From: Planctomycetia bacterium
GTDB lineage: Bacteria > Planctomycetota > Phycisphaerae > Phycisphaerales > SM1A02
Length of the DNA: 64,000 bases
Assembly: GCA_005790605.1 (NCBI GenBank)
Contig: SXUI01000055.1
Coordinates: 53,556 to 117,555, forward strand
Direction: 5' to 3'
A program made the translations under genes and the position numbers. Below the pieces are notes generated by a model. The model was given only the letters and a program-made list of their open reading frames with translations. It ran no database searches and was not told the DNA's origin. Shown here piece by piece: positions 40,342-49,197 of the stretch. Position 1 is the first letter of the stretch. Every line of letters starts with the position of its first letter.

Positions 40342-41173
40342 GACCCGGCCGCTGAAGACGCCGGACTTCGAGCGCTCGAATCTGCTGCGCGAGTTGAACC
40401 TGAGGATCGAGGAATCGGATGCCGAGATCCACGGTTGATCCGGTTCGCGATGGCGCGACATGCGCAAGGATTACCCGTCCTTCGAGGGGATCAATCGTCG
40501 AGGGAAACTGCGCGCGTAATCGCAAGCAATCGCCCTTCTTCAGAAGGACGCTTGCGCCAATGCGAACACGGAGCCCGCCCTCAGATAGGTCAAGCACGGT
40601 GCCGCTGCCGACATGGACCCCGCCGTTCAATCGAGTCAGGTCTGCCGAAGGCGCGAGGTCAAACGCAACGGGTACGCGGTGGATGTTCCGGCGCTCCTCA
40701 TGCAGCAGCCCCTTTGGAAGTGACAGTCGATAGCCGTATCGACGCACTTCAGAACTCGCATCGCTGTATCGACCGAGCACCATCGTGTCACCGTGATAGA
40801 AACCCTGATCAGCGCCGATCGAAATGTGCAGACGCTCGCCCATTGCGAGAGGTTTGCGATCCGCACCCGCGGTTGGTCGACTGATCACGAAGCAGTCATC
40901 TTCGACGTCGGCGACGAACCCACAGAGTGGCGTGGGCTGTGCAATGCCATCGATGTCGGAGATCCCGATGGATGCCGAGCGTCGCGCGGCGAGATCAAGG
41001 ATGGCGCGGACGCTGCCTTCCTGAGCCTCCTCAATGCCCAGGATCGCAGCGACTCGGTGAAACCAGATTCGCATGCCATGTCCATCGACAAGGGACTGGG
41101 GAATCTTCCGCATGCTCCTGTCGGCGTGATCGAAGCCACCCTCCTTCGCTCGCATAAATCCACCTCTGAACAA
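40331..41173 (-). CDS. PilZ-domain protein (YcgR-like, c-di-GMP receptor candidate)
   Basis: 280 residues; later in-frame starts exist at 41155 and 41113. A YcgR-type N-terminal beta-barrel (about residues 85-165) is followed by a PilZ domain. The latter contains HEERRNIHRVPVAF, supplying the RxxxR element, and GTVLDLSEGGLRVRIG, supplying the (D/N)xSxxG element, the two c-di-GMP contact motifs. GIRFLDPQ closes the barrel. Proteins of this design adjust flagellar or surface behaviour in response to c-di-GMP. It is divergent from feoA, with the 19-bp palindrome between them. Confidence 0.8.
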   Translation of the reverse strand: MFRGGFMRAKEGGFDHADRSMRKIPQSLVDGHGMRIWFHRVAAILGIEEAQEGSVRAILDLAARRSASIGISDIDGIAQPTPLCGFVADVEDDCFVISRPTAGADRKPLAMGERLHISIGADQGFYHGDTMVLGRYSDASSEVRRYGYRLSLPKGLLHEERRNIHRVPVAFDLAPSADLTRLNGGVHVGSGTVLDLSEGGLRVRIGASVLLKKGDCLRLRAQFPSTIDPLEGRVILAHVAPSRTGSTVDLGIRFLDPQVQLAQQIRALEVRRLQRPGLTG

Positions 41174-41212
41174 GTCCTAAAACCAACCGGATCTGCGCGG
41201 CGCAGGCTTGTC

Positions 41213-41231
41213 ATTGCGACTGAGTCGCAAT
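41213..41231. promoter_or_regulatory. Perfect 19-bp palindrome upstream of feoA
   Basis: ATTGCGACT-G-AGTCGCAAT is a perfect 9-bp inverted repeat around one base, 27 bases before the feoA ATG and 39 before the PilZ start. Length and position fit a metal-responsive repressor site (Fur/DtxR class are 19 bp), although the sequence is not a classical Fur box. Inferred role: iron control of feoAB. Confidence 0.5.
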
Positions 41232-41258
41232 ATTGTTCCACACTCGCACTTTTCCACC

Positions 41259-41579
41259 ATGGCAGCCCCCCCAAATCAAAATCAAGGCCGGATCCAGAAC
41301 GCGCGGCCACTCTCGGAGCTGCGTGCTGGCGACCGAGCAATCGTCCAAGAAGCGAATCTCGACGCGGAACATGCGGCGACCCTCGCAGCCATGGGGCTGT
41401 GTGCCTCCTGTGAACTCACCATCTGCCGCGCATCGGGGCGCGGATCGCCATGCATCGTGCAAATCGACGCGACTCGGCTCGGACTCGCCCCTGAAGTCGC
41501 CCAGCAGATTCTCGCCACTGTGATCACGAAGCCATGCGACTGCCCACCCGAAGGAAGCTGCGGTCAGCAACCGCGGTAA
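41259..41579 (+). CDS. feoA: Ferrous iron transport protein A
   Basis: 106 residues from ATG 41259 (MAAPPNQNQGR). ARPLSELRAGDRAIVQEA then AAMGLCASCELTICRASG and GSPCIVQIDATRLGLAPEVA follow the SH3-like FeoA fold, a cytosolic partner thought to assist FeoB. The C-terminus carries CDCPPEGSCGQQP, a Cys-rich tail not found in typical FeoA; whether it binds metal is unknown. It lies 33 bases before feoB. Confidence 0.9.
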   Translation: MAAPPNQNQGRIQNARPLSELRAGDRAIVQEANLDAEHAATLAAMGLCASCELTICRASGRGSPCIVQIDATRLGLAPEVAQQILATVITKPCDCPPEGSCGQQPR

Positions 41580-41612
41580 CCCGCAACACCACGACGCTGA
41601 ACGCTGAACGCG

Positions 41613-43604
41613 ATGCCAGACGAATTCTCCGCTAGCGCATCTCCATCAATCAAGCCGAAAGCGATGCCGCGTATCGCCATGGTCGGGAATCCGAATGTTG
41701 GAAAGACATCGCTCTTCAATCGACTCTGCGGATTGCGCGCGAAGACAGCGAATTTCCCTGGTTCGACCGTTGAAGCACATGTTGGGAAGTGCACGATCCC
41801 ACCAGAGACCGTGGAGATCATCGACCTGCCGGGCGTCTACGCGATGGACCTCGCGCTCCCTGAATCGAAACTGTGTCGCGATTGCGTCGGCGGCAGGCTC
41901 GAGGGTCTCGAGCCTGATGCGCTGCTCATCGTCGTCGATGCAACCAATCTTCAGCGCGGTCTACGCTTCGCGCTGTCGCTTGCAGCATCGCGCCGTTCGA
42001 TGCTCATCGCGCTCACGATGACCGACCTCGCGAACGCGCGCGGACTCTCGATCGACGCAGAAAAACTGAGCGAAGAACTCGGCATTCCCGTCATCCGCGC
42101 CAATGGTCGCACCGGTGATGGCGTTGATGCACTTGCACGTGCGATCGAGTTCGCGCGACCAGTGCCATTCGCCCATCTCGAAGCGGCCCGCGCACCTGGC
42201 TGGATCGATCGACAAATTCAGGGATCACTCGGTGGAGCGCACTCAGTAGGCGGCGAAAGCGATTCGCTCTCGGATCGACTCGACAACGCGTTCACGCATC
42301 CGTTCCTCGGTTCTATTTGCTTTGTGCTGCTGATGGTTGGCCTCTTCTTTGCGATCTTCCGACTTGCGGAATGGCCGATGGATTGGATCGAATCGACCTT
42401 TGGCTGGGTGGGAGCTGAAACGGCAGCGATGCTCCCGGAAGGAATCCTCAACAGCTTGCTCACTGATGGCATCATCGCGGGTGTTGCTGGGACCGTCGTC
42501 TTCTTGCCGCAGATTGCCATTCTGTTTTTTCTCCTCGCGCTCATCGAAGACACGGGGTATCTCGCTCGCGCAGCGTTTGTGATGGACCGAGTCATGTGCC
42601 GTTTCGGGCTTCCCGGAACCGCGTTCATTCCGCTGCTTTCAAGCCACGCGTGCGCGCTTCCCGGAATCATGAGTACGAGGCTCATCCCGGAACCGAAAGA
42701 CCGACTCGCGACGATCCTCGTAGCGCCCTTCATGAGTTGTTCCGCGCGAGTTGGCGTGTATGTGTTGCTCGTCACGATGCTCTTCCCCGACAACGCACTA
42801 CTCGCCGGCCTTGCCTTCGCTGGTTGCTACGCTCTCGGCGCAATCGCAGCACTCCTCACAGCCTTGCTGTTTCGAAAGACCATCTTGCGCGGGAAGAGCC
42901 GACCGATGGTGCTTGAACTTCCGCCGTATCGATTGCCCTGCCTTCGTACCGCGTTCTTCACATCCTATGACCGCTCAATCGTGTTCTTGAAGAACGCGGG
43001 CGGCATCATTCTCGCCATCTGCATCGTCATGTGGTGGATCTCGGCATATCCAAAGTCTGAACCGCCAGCCTCAGCGCAGGCGCTTGTCGCGCGCGCCGAA
43101 GCCCTGGGAATCAACTCGGCTGAGAGCGAAGCGCTCCTCCTTGAAGCAGACCTCCTCGCCGCGCAGCAGCAACAGCAACACTCCTTTGCCGGGCACATCG
43201 GTCGCGCAGCGCAGCCCGTGTTTGCTCCACTCGGCCTCGATGACCGCTTGACCGTTGCCGTACTCACGAGTTTTCTCGCGCGCGAGGTCTTTCGCAGCAC
43301 CGTCACGGTGCTTGTGGGAACTTCCGATGGCGATGATGACGACCGTGTCGCGACCGATCTGCGCAGAGCAACAAGAACTGACGGCACGCCGCTCTTTGAC
43401 GCCGCGACGAGCGCATCACTCTTAGTCTTCTTCGTCCTCGCGATGCAGTGCCTCCCGACGCTCGCAGTGACGCGCCGTGAGACGGGAAGTTGGAAGTGGC
43501 CCGCGGTACAGTTCTTTTGGATGTCAGGCGTTGCCTACGCTGCCGGTTGCGTGACGCATATGCTCGTGACGAGTGCGATGCACTCCGTTGGAGGACTCAC
43601 ATGA
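41613..43604 (+). CDS. feoB: Ferrous iron transporter B
   Basis: 663 residues. G-protein domain: GNPNVGKTSLFN (G1), FPGSTVEAHVG (G2), DLPGVYAM (G3), and a G4 region near LTMTDLAN; NKxD is not canonical, which is common in FeoB. Two gate regions of the transporter domain follow, with about ten membrane helices (for example FLGSICFVLLMVGLFFAIF, VVFLPQIAILFFLLALIEDTGYL and GLPGTAFIPLLSSHACALPG). It is about 100 residues shorter than E. coli FeoB. The 5' end may start at 41664 (MPRIAMVGNPNVG). It is the Fe(II) permease for the cell membrane. Confidence 0.93.
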   Translation: MPDEFSASASPSIKPKAMPRIAMVGNPNVGKTSLFNRLCGLRAKTANFPGSTVEAHVGKCTIPPETVEIIDLPGVYAMDLALPESKLCRDCVGGRLEGLEPDALLIVVDATNLQRGLRFALSLAASRRSMLIALTMTDLANARGLSIDAEKLSEELGIPVIRANGRTGDGVDALARAIEFARPVPFAHLEAARAPGWIDRQIQGSLGGAHSVGGESDSLSDRLDNAFTHPFLGSICFVLLMVGLFFAIFRLAEWPMDWIESTFGWVGAETAAMLPEGILNSLLTDGIIAGVAGTVVFLPQIAILFFLLALIEDTGYLARAAFVMDRVMCRFGLPGTAFIPLLSSHACALPGIMSTRLIPEPKDRLATILVAPFMSCSARVGVYVLLVTMLFPDNALLAGLAFAGCYALGAIAALLTALLFRKTILRGKSRPMVLELPPYRLPCLRTAFFTSYDRSIVFLKNAGGIILAICIVMWWISAYPKSEPPASAQALVARAEALGINSAESEALLLEADLLAAQQQQQHSFAGHIGRAAQPVFAPLGLDDRLTVAVLTSFLAREVFRSTVTVLVGTSDGDDDDRVATDLRRATRTDGTPLFDAATSASLLVFFVLAMQCLPTLAVTRRETGSWKWPAVQFFWMSGVAYAAGCVTHMLVTSAMHSVGGLT

Positions 43605-43798
43605 TCCCTGTTGACGATTGGCAATTTTGGGTCGCCACGACGCTCGCCTTTGGCGCAATCGTGCTGATCGTCCGGCCCCTTCTGCCAGGCAAGCGCAAGG
43701 CGAATGCATGCCCCTCGTGCCCGTCTAACAACCCGAAGCCGCCCTCGAATCAGCATGCTGCCACGCTGACCATCGACGGCAAGTCGATCCAACGCTAG
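43601..43798 (+). CDS. Small FeoB-associated membrane protein
   Basis: 65 residues; ATG 43601 overlaps the feoB stop (ATGA). One membrane helix (FWVATTLAFGAIVLIVRPLL) is followed by a basic Cys-containing segment ACPSCPSNN and a short hydrophilic tail. Position and size resemble the FeoB-associated Cys-rich membrane protein found after feoB in several phyla. The homology is to layout only. Confidence 0.7.
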   Translation: MIPVDDWQFWVATTLAFGAIVLIVRPLLPGKRKANACPSCPSNNPKPPSNQHAATLTIDGKSIQR

Positions 43799-43811
43799 GC
43801 TTCCCCTCCCT

Positions 43812-44600
43812 ATGCGAGTTGGCGTCATCATCCCTGCTGCCGGTAGTTCGAGCCGCTTCGGCGCTCAAGACAAACTTTCACAAGACCTCGGTGGTCGGCC
43901 CGTTCTCTTACGAACAGTCGAATTGTTTACGAAACGAGACGATGTTTTCGCAATCGTGGTCGCTGGCCCTCCGGGAGATCTCGACGCCTTCAAAGATCGC
44001 TACGGCCCAGCGTTGAGTTTCCACGGCGCCAAGGTTGTCGCTGGTGGAAGCGTGGACCGATGGGAGTCGGTTCGAAATGCGCTTGCGGCGATGCCCGATG
44101 ATCTCACACACATTGCCGTCCACGACGCCGCACGCCCGTGCGCGACACCCGAATTGATCGCGCGCGTGTTCGAAGCGGCGAAGGTTGCGAAGGCGGTCAT
44201 CCCCGGCGTTGGCGTGACAAGCACGCTCAAACGCGTCTCCGAAACAACCGTTGCAGCTGCCACCGACGATGCGGTGGCGAGTGCGATTCTCGGCGACTTC
44301 GGCATGGAGGCAACGAAGGGCCGAATTGTGACGGAGACCGTTTCCCGCGAACACCTCGTGATGGTGCAGACTCCGCAGATCTTTGACGCGAGCCTGCTCC
44401 GCCGCGCGTACGCGGCCGGAAATCTCGAAGGAACGACCGATGATGCGAGTGTGATCGAAAGAACCGGCGAAGAAGTCGTTGTTGTCGAAGGCGACAATCG
44501 CAACCTCAAGATCACGACCGCCGATGACCTCGCACTCGCGCGAGCCATCATGGGCATCAAGTCCACCGCGCGCGTCGCGGAGTCCTATCGCTTCGAGTAA
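43812..44600 (+). CDS. ispD: 2-C-methyl-D-erythritol 4-phosphate cytidylyltransferase
   Basis: 262 residues. Converts MEP and CTP to CDP-ME in the non-mevalonate isoprenoid pathway. VIIPAAGSSSRFGAQDK is the Gly-rich CTP loop with catalytic Arg/Lys; HDAARPC is the metal-binding His/Asp segment; VMVQTPQIFDASLLRRAY and TDDASVIERTG complete the family pattern. The 262-residue length is slightly above the ~230 typical for IspD. It starts 14 bases after the FeoB-associated gene and may be co-transcribed with it. Confidence 0.93.
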   Translation: MRVGVIIPAAGSSSRFGAQDKLSQDLGGRPVLLRTVELFTKRDDVFAIVVAGPPGDLDAFKDRYGPALSFHGAKVVAGGSVDRWESVRNALAAMPDDLTHIAVHDAARPCATPELIARVFEAAKVAKAVIPGVGVTSTLKRVSETTVAAATDDAVASAILGDFGMEATKGRIVTETVSREHLVMVQTPQIFDASLLRRAYAAGNLEGTTDDASVIERTGEEVVVVEGDNRNLKITTADDLALARAIMGIKSTARVAESYRFE

Positions 44601-44614
44601 GTGGCGCGACAGCG

Positions 44615-46072
44615 CTATGCCGCGAGATCCCGAACACTCGCAACTTCCCGCAACGGCTGTGTGGGTCCAGTGCCGACGCGAATGTAGAGTTCGCGTGCCT
44701 CATCCCAGAGAATGACAAGCGGACCTTTGATACTGGTCTCGAACCAGACTTCTCGCGTGCCTACTTTGAGCGTCGTGCCACGGTAGAGGTGCTTCTGCAC
44801 CTCCACGCGAACCGTTCGTTCAGCACCAATCTCGAGCAGCAGTTCACGACGCTTCACTTCCATCGCCCGCATGCGCCGATGAATCTCCGCCATTTCAAAG
44901 GCGATCTCCGTGCACTCCTCCTTCTCCGAGGCCTTCGCGCTCGCGCCCAGCTCTTGGAGTTCGAGCGCGCGATTCTCGAGCGCAGGAAGTTTGGTGGAGA
45001 GTTCCTTCGATAGCGTTGCGAGTCGAGCGGCTCGTCGAGCCTCGAGCGGTCGACACCCAACGGCGATCGTCGTCCGCGCACCGCCCTCCGATCCGATCGA
45101 CTCCGCGCTGAGGCTCTTCCCACACACCAGCGTGCCGCCGAGGACCGCTCCGCGCTCAACTTTCACATGACCGCCGACAATCAGTTCGCAGGAGACGAGC
45201 TCACGCCGAATCACCGCGTCACCGCGCACACGCCCTCGAAGGCCGTTGAGATATCCAACTTCAAGCGAACCATCGACGAGCAAGGCACCGTGTCCGCGAG
45301 CAGCGATTCCCATGTTGGCATGCAGATCTCCACCGACAAGGAGCGTCGCCGCTTCGATGAGTCCTTTGATGGTGACATCTCCGGTTGCGCGCACGACGAA
45401 GTTATCTCGTACACCTTCTCCGATGCGAACACTTCCAACAAAGTCGATGTTGCCCGTGGAGAAGTCAACACTCCCCTTCACATCCATTTCATCGAGAATC
45501 GACACCGCCCCTTTGGCGAGCGAGAGGACTCCATCTCGGCTTGCAACGAGAGTGCCGTCGGCATCCGCGCGCACCGTCGAATGCACGCTCTCCATCAACT
45601 TCTTCCCGCGCCGAGCTGGCAGATTTCGTCCGCAGACATCACGCCCGTCAACGCCGTCGGTCGCTGCGACGATGCGACCGAGCACCTCTTCAGCCGTGAC
45701 CTTCGTAAAACGAACGCGATTCCGGAAGTCGACCGAGCCATCCTCCGACTGATGGAGACCCTCCCCATCCGCGATACCAGCGGCGATTCGCTCGTGCCAC
45801 TCGATGCACGCATCCGTACCATGCTGCGCGGGCACGCATTCGCTCACGACGCCGCTCCAAGGAACCGTGCCGCCGCTCGCGGTGAACTCCACCGATGCAC
45901 GCTCAAGCGAGGCAGCCAGTGTTTGGTCCATGACCAGACCGCGCTCTCGAGCGAGTCCAAGAAGCGCATCACGACCCGTGAGTTCAGCGGCCGTTCCGGC
46001 GAGGATCTCAAGCGTTGCACGACGCCCACCTTCGGAGACTCGAAGCAGAGGGATTTGTTCGGCACTGGACAT
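44615..46072 (-). CDS. FapA-family (DUF342) polymerising beta-helix protein
   Basis: 485 residues. The N-terminal half (FSEDGSVDFRNRV-like segment: LHQSEDGSVDFRNR, then VLGRIVAATDGVDGRDV) and a long right-handed beta-helix repeat (VRATGDVTIKGLIEAATLLV, GGDLHANMGI and RVRGDAVIRREL) match the FapA/DUF342 family, cytoplasmic polymers linked to polar organisation in bacteria. A coiled-coil stretch (LATLSKELSTKLPALENRAL…) follows and the C-terminus is acidic. It follows the CheX and CheY genes on the same strand, suggesting a common chemotaxis or motility role. Confidence 0.8.
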   Translation of the reverse strand: MSSAEQIPLLRVSEGGRRATLEILAGTAAELTGRDALLGLARERGLVMDQTLAASLERASVEFTASGGTVPWSGVVSECVPAQHGTDACIEWHERIAAGIADGEGLHQSEDGSVDFRNRVRFTKVTAEEVLGRIVAATDGVDGRDVCGRNLPARRGKKLMESVHSTVRADADGTLVASRDGVLSLAKGAVSILDEMDVKGSVDFSTGNIDFVGSVRIGEGVRDNFVVRATGDVTIKGLIEAATLLVGGDLHANMGIAARGHGALLVDGSLEVGYLNGLRGRVRGDAVIRRELVSCELIVGGHVKVERGAVLGGTLVCGKSLSAESIGSEGGARTTIAVGCRPLEARRAARLATLSKELSTKLPALENRALELQELGASAKASEKEECTEIAFEMAEIHRRMRAMEVKRRELLLEIGAERTVRVEVQKHLYRGTTLKVGTREVWFETSIKGPLVILWDEARELYIRVGTGPTQPLREVASVRDLAA

Positions 46073-46100
46073 GCGCTCTCAAGCCTCCTCCATGCAATCG

Positions 46101-46472
46101 TTACGCAGCTTTCGCCCGCGCAAGCGTTTCTTGAATCCGTGTCAGGAGCAAATCCGGCGCAAACGGCTTGACGAGATAGTTGTTTACTCCCGCGCGAATC
46201 GCCTCGATCACGCGCGTCTTCTCCGCCTCAGTCGTCACCATAATGATGCTGGACTTTCCGCCAGCCGCACGGTACGCCTTCACGAAGGACAGACCGTCCA
46301 TGTTGGGCATGTTCCAATCGACCAGAAGGAGTTCTGGCGCGAACGCACTCACCTTTGAAAGCGCGTCTTGTCCGTCGCACGCTTCTTCGATGTCCGTGTG
46401 TCCAGCTTGCGCAAGGATGTTGCGCTGAATGTTTCGCATCGTCTTCGAGTCGTCAATGAGCATGACTTTCAT
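46101..46472 (-). CDS. CheY-like response regulator
   Basis: About 123 residues from ATG 46472, preceded by GGAAGGGAG. Single receiver domain: Asp7-Asp8 acidic pair, phospho-acceptor Asp52 (LLVDWNMPNMDG), Thr81 region MVTTEAE, and Lys in YLVKPF. CheY proteins bind FliM after phosphorylation, but any other output is possible because only the receiver is present. It lies 24 bases from CheX. Confidence 0.95.
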   Translation of the reverse strand: MKVMLIDDSKTMRNIQRNILAQAGHTDIEEACDGQDALSKVSAFAPELLLVDWNMPNMDGLSFVKAYRAAGGKSSIIMVTTEAEKTRVIEAIRAGVNNYLVKPFAPDLLLTRIQETLARAKAA

Positions 46473-46495
46473 ATTGGGGCTCCCTTCCAACTACC

Positions 46496-46984
46496 TCAGG
46501 CTGCCTTCGTACCAACCGCACGCTCTGCCTTGCGCATCGCAACTTCGACGGCGAACTTCCCCGCCGAGCACTCGAATGGAATCACAATGCATGTCGCGTC
46601 ACTGACCTGTTGCACGCGATGTCCTGGTCCGATGATGACGGACGGACAGCTGATCGAGACCGAAAGGCCTTCAAATCGAGCCTTCGCCGCACCGGAGATC
46701 ATGTTCACCAGCTCACCGACCGCGTCGGAGAAATCTGGAGAGTTTGGATCTATATCCGTTCCAGTGAACGCCTTCAGGACTCCGCGCGCCGTCGAGAGCG
46801 GAAAGCTCAAGACGACCATGCCGAGGACATCGCCGGTCATCCCGATGACGCCGCTCACATCGCTTTGAAAGCTTGGAACGGTGCAACATGCCGATGGTTT
46901 TCCCGGAGTAACAGGCAGCGAGAGCATGGTCTCGAAGACTTGGTGCGTGCTGGCGATGAAATGCGAAATCGATCGGGCGTCCAT
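46496..46984 (-). CDS. CheX-family chemotaxis protein (CheY-P phosphatase)
   Basis: About 162 residues from ATG 46984, preceded by AAGGAG. DARSISHFIASTHQVFETML begins the CheX/CheC fold. SGVIGMTGDVLGMVVLSFPL and DAVGELVNMISGAAKARFEG contain the E-x2-N catalytic motif (ELVN) that hydrolyses CheY-phosphate. The gene sits directly before the CheY-like gene, the usual partner. Confidence 0.9.
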   Translation of the reverse strand: MDARSISHFIASTHQVFETMLSLPVTPGKPSACCTVPSFQSDVSGVIGMTGDVLGMVVLSFPLSTARGVLKAFTGTDIDPNSPDFSDAVGELVNMISGAAKARFEGLSVSISCPSVIIGPGHRVQQVSDATCIVIPFECSAGKFAVEVAMRKAERAVGTKAA

Positions 46985-47161
46985 ACATTCTCCTTCAACG
47001 CCGTGCACAAGGACTGTGCGCGAGCGGGACCACAGCGAAATCGGCGCTTCGCGCGCGAGACTTCCCTCCCGATCCACGCGTGAGCTGCAAAGTAGGAGTA
47101 TGCCCCAGCGGCGTGGGGAATCGCGCGCTATCGACCGACAGCGCGCTCCGCGATGGAGCGA
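46985..47161. other. Intergenic, nothing recognised
   Basis: 177 bases between CheX and the toroid-fold protein gene. The frame is open across part of it, but no promoter consensus, repeat or terminator was seen. Confidence 0.5.
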
Positions 47162-48370
47162 TCACTCCTTCGCTGCGGCAGTCGTTGAGGTCACTCCTCC
47201 GGCGGAAGGCAGCGCAGCGTTGACGGCGAGCGCGGGCTTCAACTCGATCAACGCAAGCACGCTCATTGCCGTGGAATACGCGGCACTTCGAGCGAAGACG
47301 CGGTCGTTCCAAGACCCGTCACTCTCACGCGATTTCAAGAGCACCGCAACGAATCGCGCGGCCAATGCCGGCTGCTCTTCGGCGGGGAGCAGCGCAATGG
47401 CGGTTGCAGCGTAGAGATGCGCGTAGAAGAAGTAGTACGGAGCGACGCCGTACGGCGGGAGATGCGTCCCCTGCTTCTTGCGGCGCTTTTCTAACTCATC
47501 CCAATGCTGAAAGAACGACTCGATCGCGAAACGAAGGCGTGCATTGTCCTGTTTGCCTGCCTTCGCAAGGGCGACCTCCGTCGCGCACATCCGACCCATC
47601 GCACCTGGAATCTGTTGAGGCTGATCACGAATCTCTTTGGCTGTGCCGTACGCGACAAAGCCAGATGCTCCACGGCAAAGCTCAAGCGCGTGCACCGTTC
47701 GTGCAATCAATTCTGGCGACACCTCCAAACCTGCAGCCTTCGCTTCGATCAACGCCTCAAGGCACGGCGCAGTCACGAAGGGCGACATGTTGCACGGATT
47801 TTCGATGCCAGGATTGCGCGCGTATTGCCAGCCACCAACGGTGGGAATCTCGGTCTTCTTGAGCGCTTCGAGAAAGAACGCGATACCCGCATCTACCTTG
47901 CTCACGACTTCGGGCGAAAGTTTCAGGGACGACTTCGCGCGCAGCAAGAAGCGCAGGCCGTAGCAGTGCCCCCAGTTTCGAACATCGTAACCACCGCGAT
48001 ACACCGAAGGGTCGTAACTCAGGAGTGGTTCTTTCGGGCTCTGCACTACAAAATCCACTGCGCGTTCGAGCGCAACACGGCGTTCAGCATCCTCAGCGAG
48101 CCCCGGCGCGCAGAGCAACGCAAGCCCTGCGATGGATGTGCCCCCGACGCGGTACCCATAGGGAATGTCGTTCGCGACGCGGTAAACACCTTCGTAGGGC
48201 CACTCGGCGGCCACATCACCCCCTGGCCCCTTCGACTGCATCGCTTCGATCCGCTCAACACCAACGCGCACGAGTTCCGCCGGTTTCGGTGTTGCCACTG
48301 GAGGCGCGGCGACGGGCGCACTCTGGAAAGCGAGCGCGATCGTCACGACGCGATGGAGAAGCATGAGCAT
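47162..48370 (-). CDS. Squalene cyclase/prenyltransferase-like alpha/alpha toroid protein
   Basis: 402 residues with a signal peptide (LHRVVTIALAFQS). Repeating helical segments (GYRVGGTSIAGLALLCAPG, NWGHCYGLRFLLRA, GGWQYARNP, YYFFYAHLYAATAIALL, DGSWND) follow the QW-type repeats of prenyltransferase/squalene oxidase toroids; DGSWND is a typical repeat end. No catalytic DxDD motif is visible, so it may be a structural or binding relative. Predicted periplasmic, function unknown. Confidence 0.75.
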   Translation of the reverse strand: MLMLLHRVVTIALAFQSAPVAAPPVATPKPAELVRVGVERIEAMQSKGPGGDVAAEWPYEGVYRVANDIPYGYRVGGTSIAGLALLCAPGLAEDAERRVALERAVDFVVQSPKEPLLSYDPSVYRGGYDVRNWGHCYGLRFLLRAKSSLKLSPEVVSKVDAGIAFFLEALKKTEIPTVGGWQYARNPGIENPCNMSPFVTAPCLEALIEAKAAGLEVSPELIARTVHALELCRGASGFVAYGTAKEIRDQPQQIPGAMGRMCATEVALAKAGKQDNARLRFAIESFFQHWDELEKRRKKQGTHLPPYGVAPYYFFYAHLYAATAIALLPAEEQPALAARFVAVLLKSRESDGSWNDRVFARSAAYSTAMSVLALIELKPALAVNAALPSAGGVTSTTAAAKE

Positions 48371-48379
48371 CGTGAAAGA

Positions 48380-49171
48380 CTAGTGCAAACCAAAGGCGCG
48401 CGTTAGAAACTCCGTGTGAATCGTCTTCGCTTGTGCGCCGAATCGACCGAAGCCCGCATGCTCAGCAGGCGCGCCGGTCTCTCGAAACTCATGCATCTCG
48501 ACGATCTCAGGCTTGCTTGCGCGCGCGCGAATCGCCGCGACGAAACACCTCTGCGCATCGACCGGCGCCCACTGATCGCCCTCGTTATGCAGAACCAAGA
48601 GAGGAATCGATCTCCACCCATCCAAGCGTTCGATCGGATTCAGGCGATCAATCCTCGTCGGGTCATCAAGCTCGCGACCTCGAAGCGCCTCCCAGTCACC
48701 GACCGTGCTCTCGAGAGCAGCTGCGCAGAACGGGTGGGGCGTAAGGAGTCGAATGATGGCCGCCATCCCACCCGCGCTCATGCCTCCAATCGCGCAGCGA
48801 GACGCATCAAATCCACCGAGCGCGCAGACCGCATCGACAACTGCGTCGACCTCCCCGGCCATGCGTTCCACCACTTCGAGAGCACGCGGCGCGGATTGCA
48901 ATGCAGGGATACAACGGTCGCCGTGCCCAGGAAGGTCGACGGCCACCGAGCCAATGCCCTCTCTCATAAGTCTCAAGAAACGCCCCGGGTCGATCTCCTT
49001 GGAAACCGTGCGACCATGCATCCAAAGCAACCAAGGAACCTGCGGAAGAGGCCGCTCAGGATCGGCGTGGTCGAAGGCTGGATGCACAACGAGGGCGGGA
49101 ACTCCCGCAAGTTCCACAACTCGCGTTCGCTCGCGCAAACTAGATGGGAGTGAAGCGGACAGGTCAGGCAT
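48380..49171 (-). CDS. Alpha/beta hydrolase
   Basis: About 263 residues from ATG 49171. LLWMHGRTVSKEID (oxyanion-hole HG), GSVAVDLPGHGDR, the nucleophile elbow AIGGMSAGGMAA (G-x-S-x-G), the acid in LLVLHNEGDQWAPV and the His in PAEHAGFGRF form the catalytic triad region. It belongs to the peptidase S9/acyl esterase-like branch of the fold; the substrate cannot be told. It starts 26 bases from the rsmD start on the opposite strand. Confidence 0.85.
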   Translation of the reverse strand: MPDLSASLPSSLRERTRVVELAGVPALVVHPAFDHADPERPLPQVPWLLWMHGRTVSKEIDPGRFLRLMREGIGSVAVDLPGHGDRCIPALQSAPRALEVVERMAGEVDAVVDAVCALGGFDASRCAIGGMSAGGMAAIIRLLTPHPFCAAALESTVGDWEALRGRELDDPTRIDRLNPIERLDGWRSIPLLVLHNEGDQWAPVDAQRCFVAAIRARASKPEIVEMHEFRETGAPAEHAGFGRFGAQAKTIHTEFLTRAFGLH

Positions 49172-49197
49172 ACTCGGGAACCGTATCATCCGCCACC

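Noticed and set aside
47504..48406. A 300-codon plus-strand frame opposite the toroid-fold gene
   Set aside because: Antisense, low complexity, no signal peptide or domain; minus strand carries a signal peptide and repeats.
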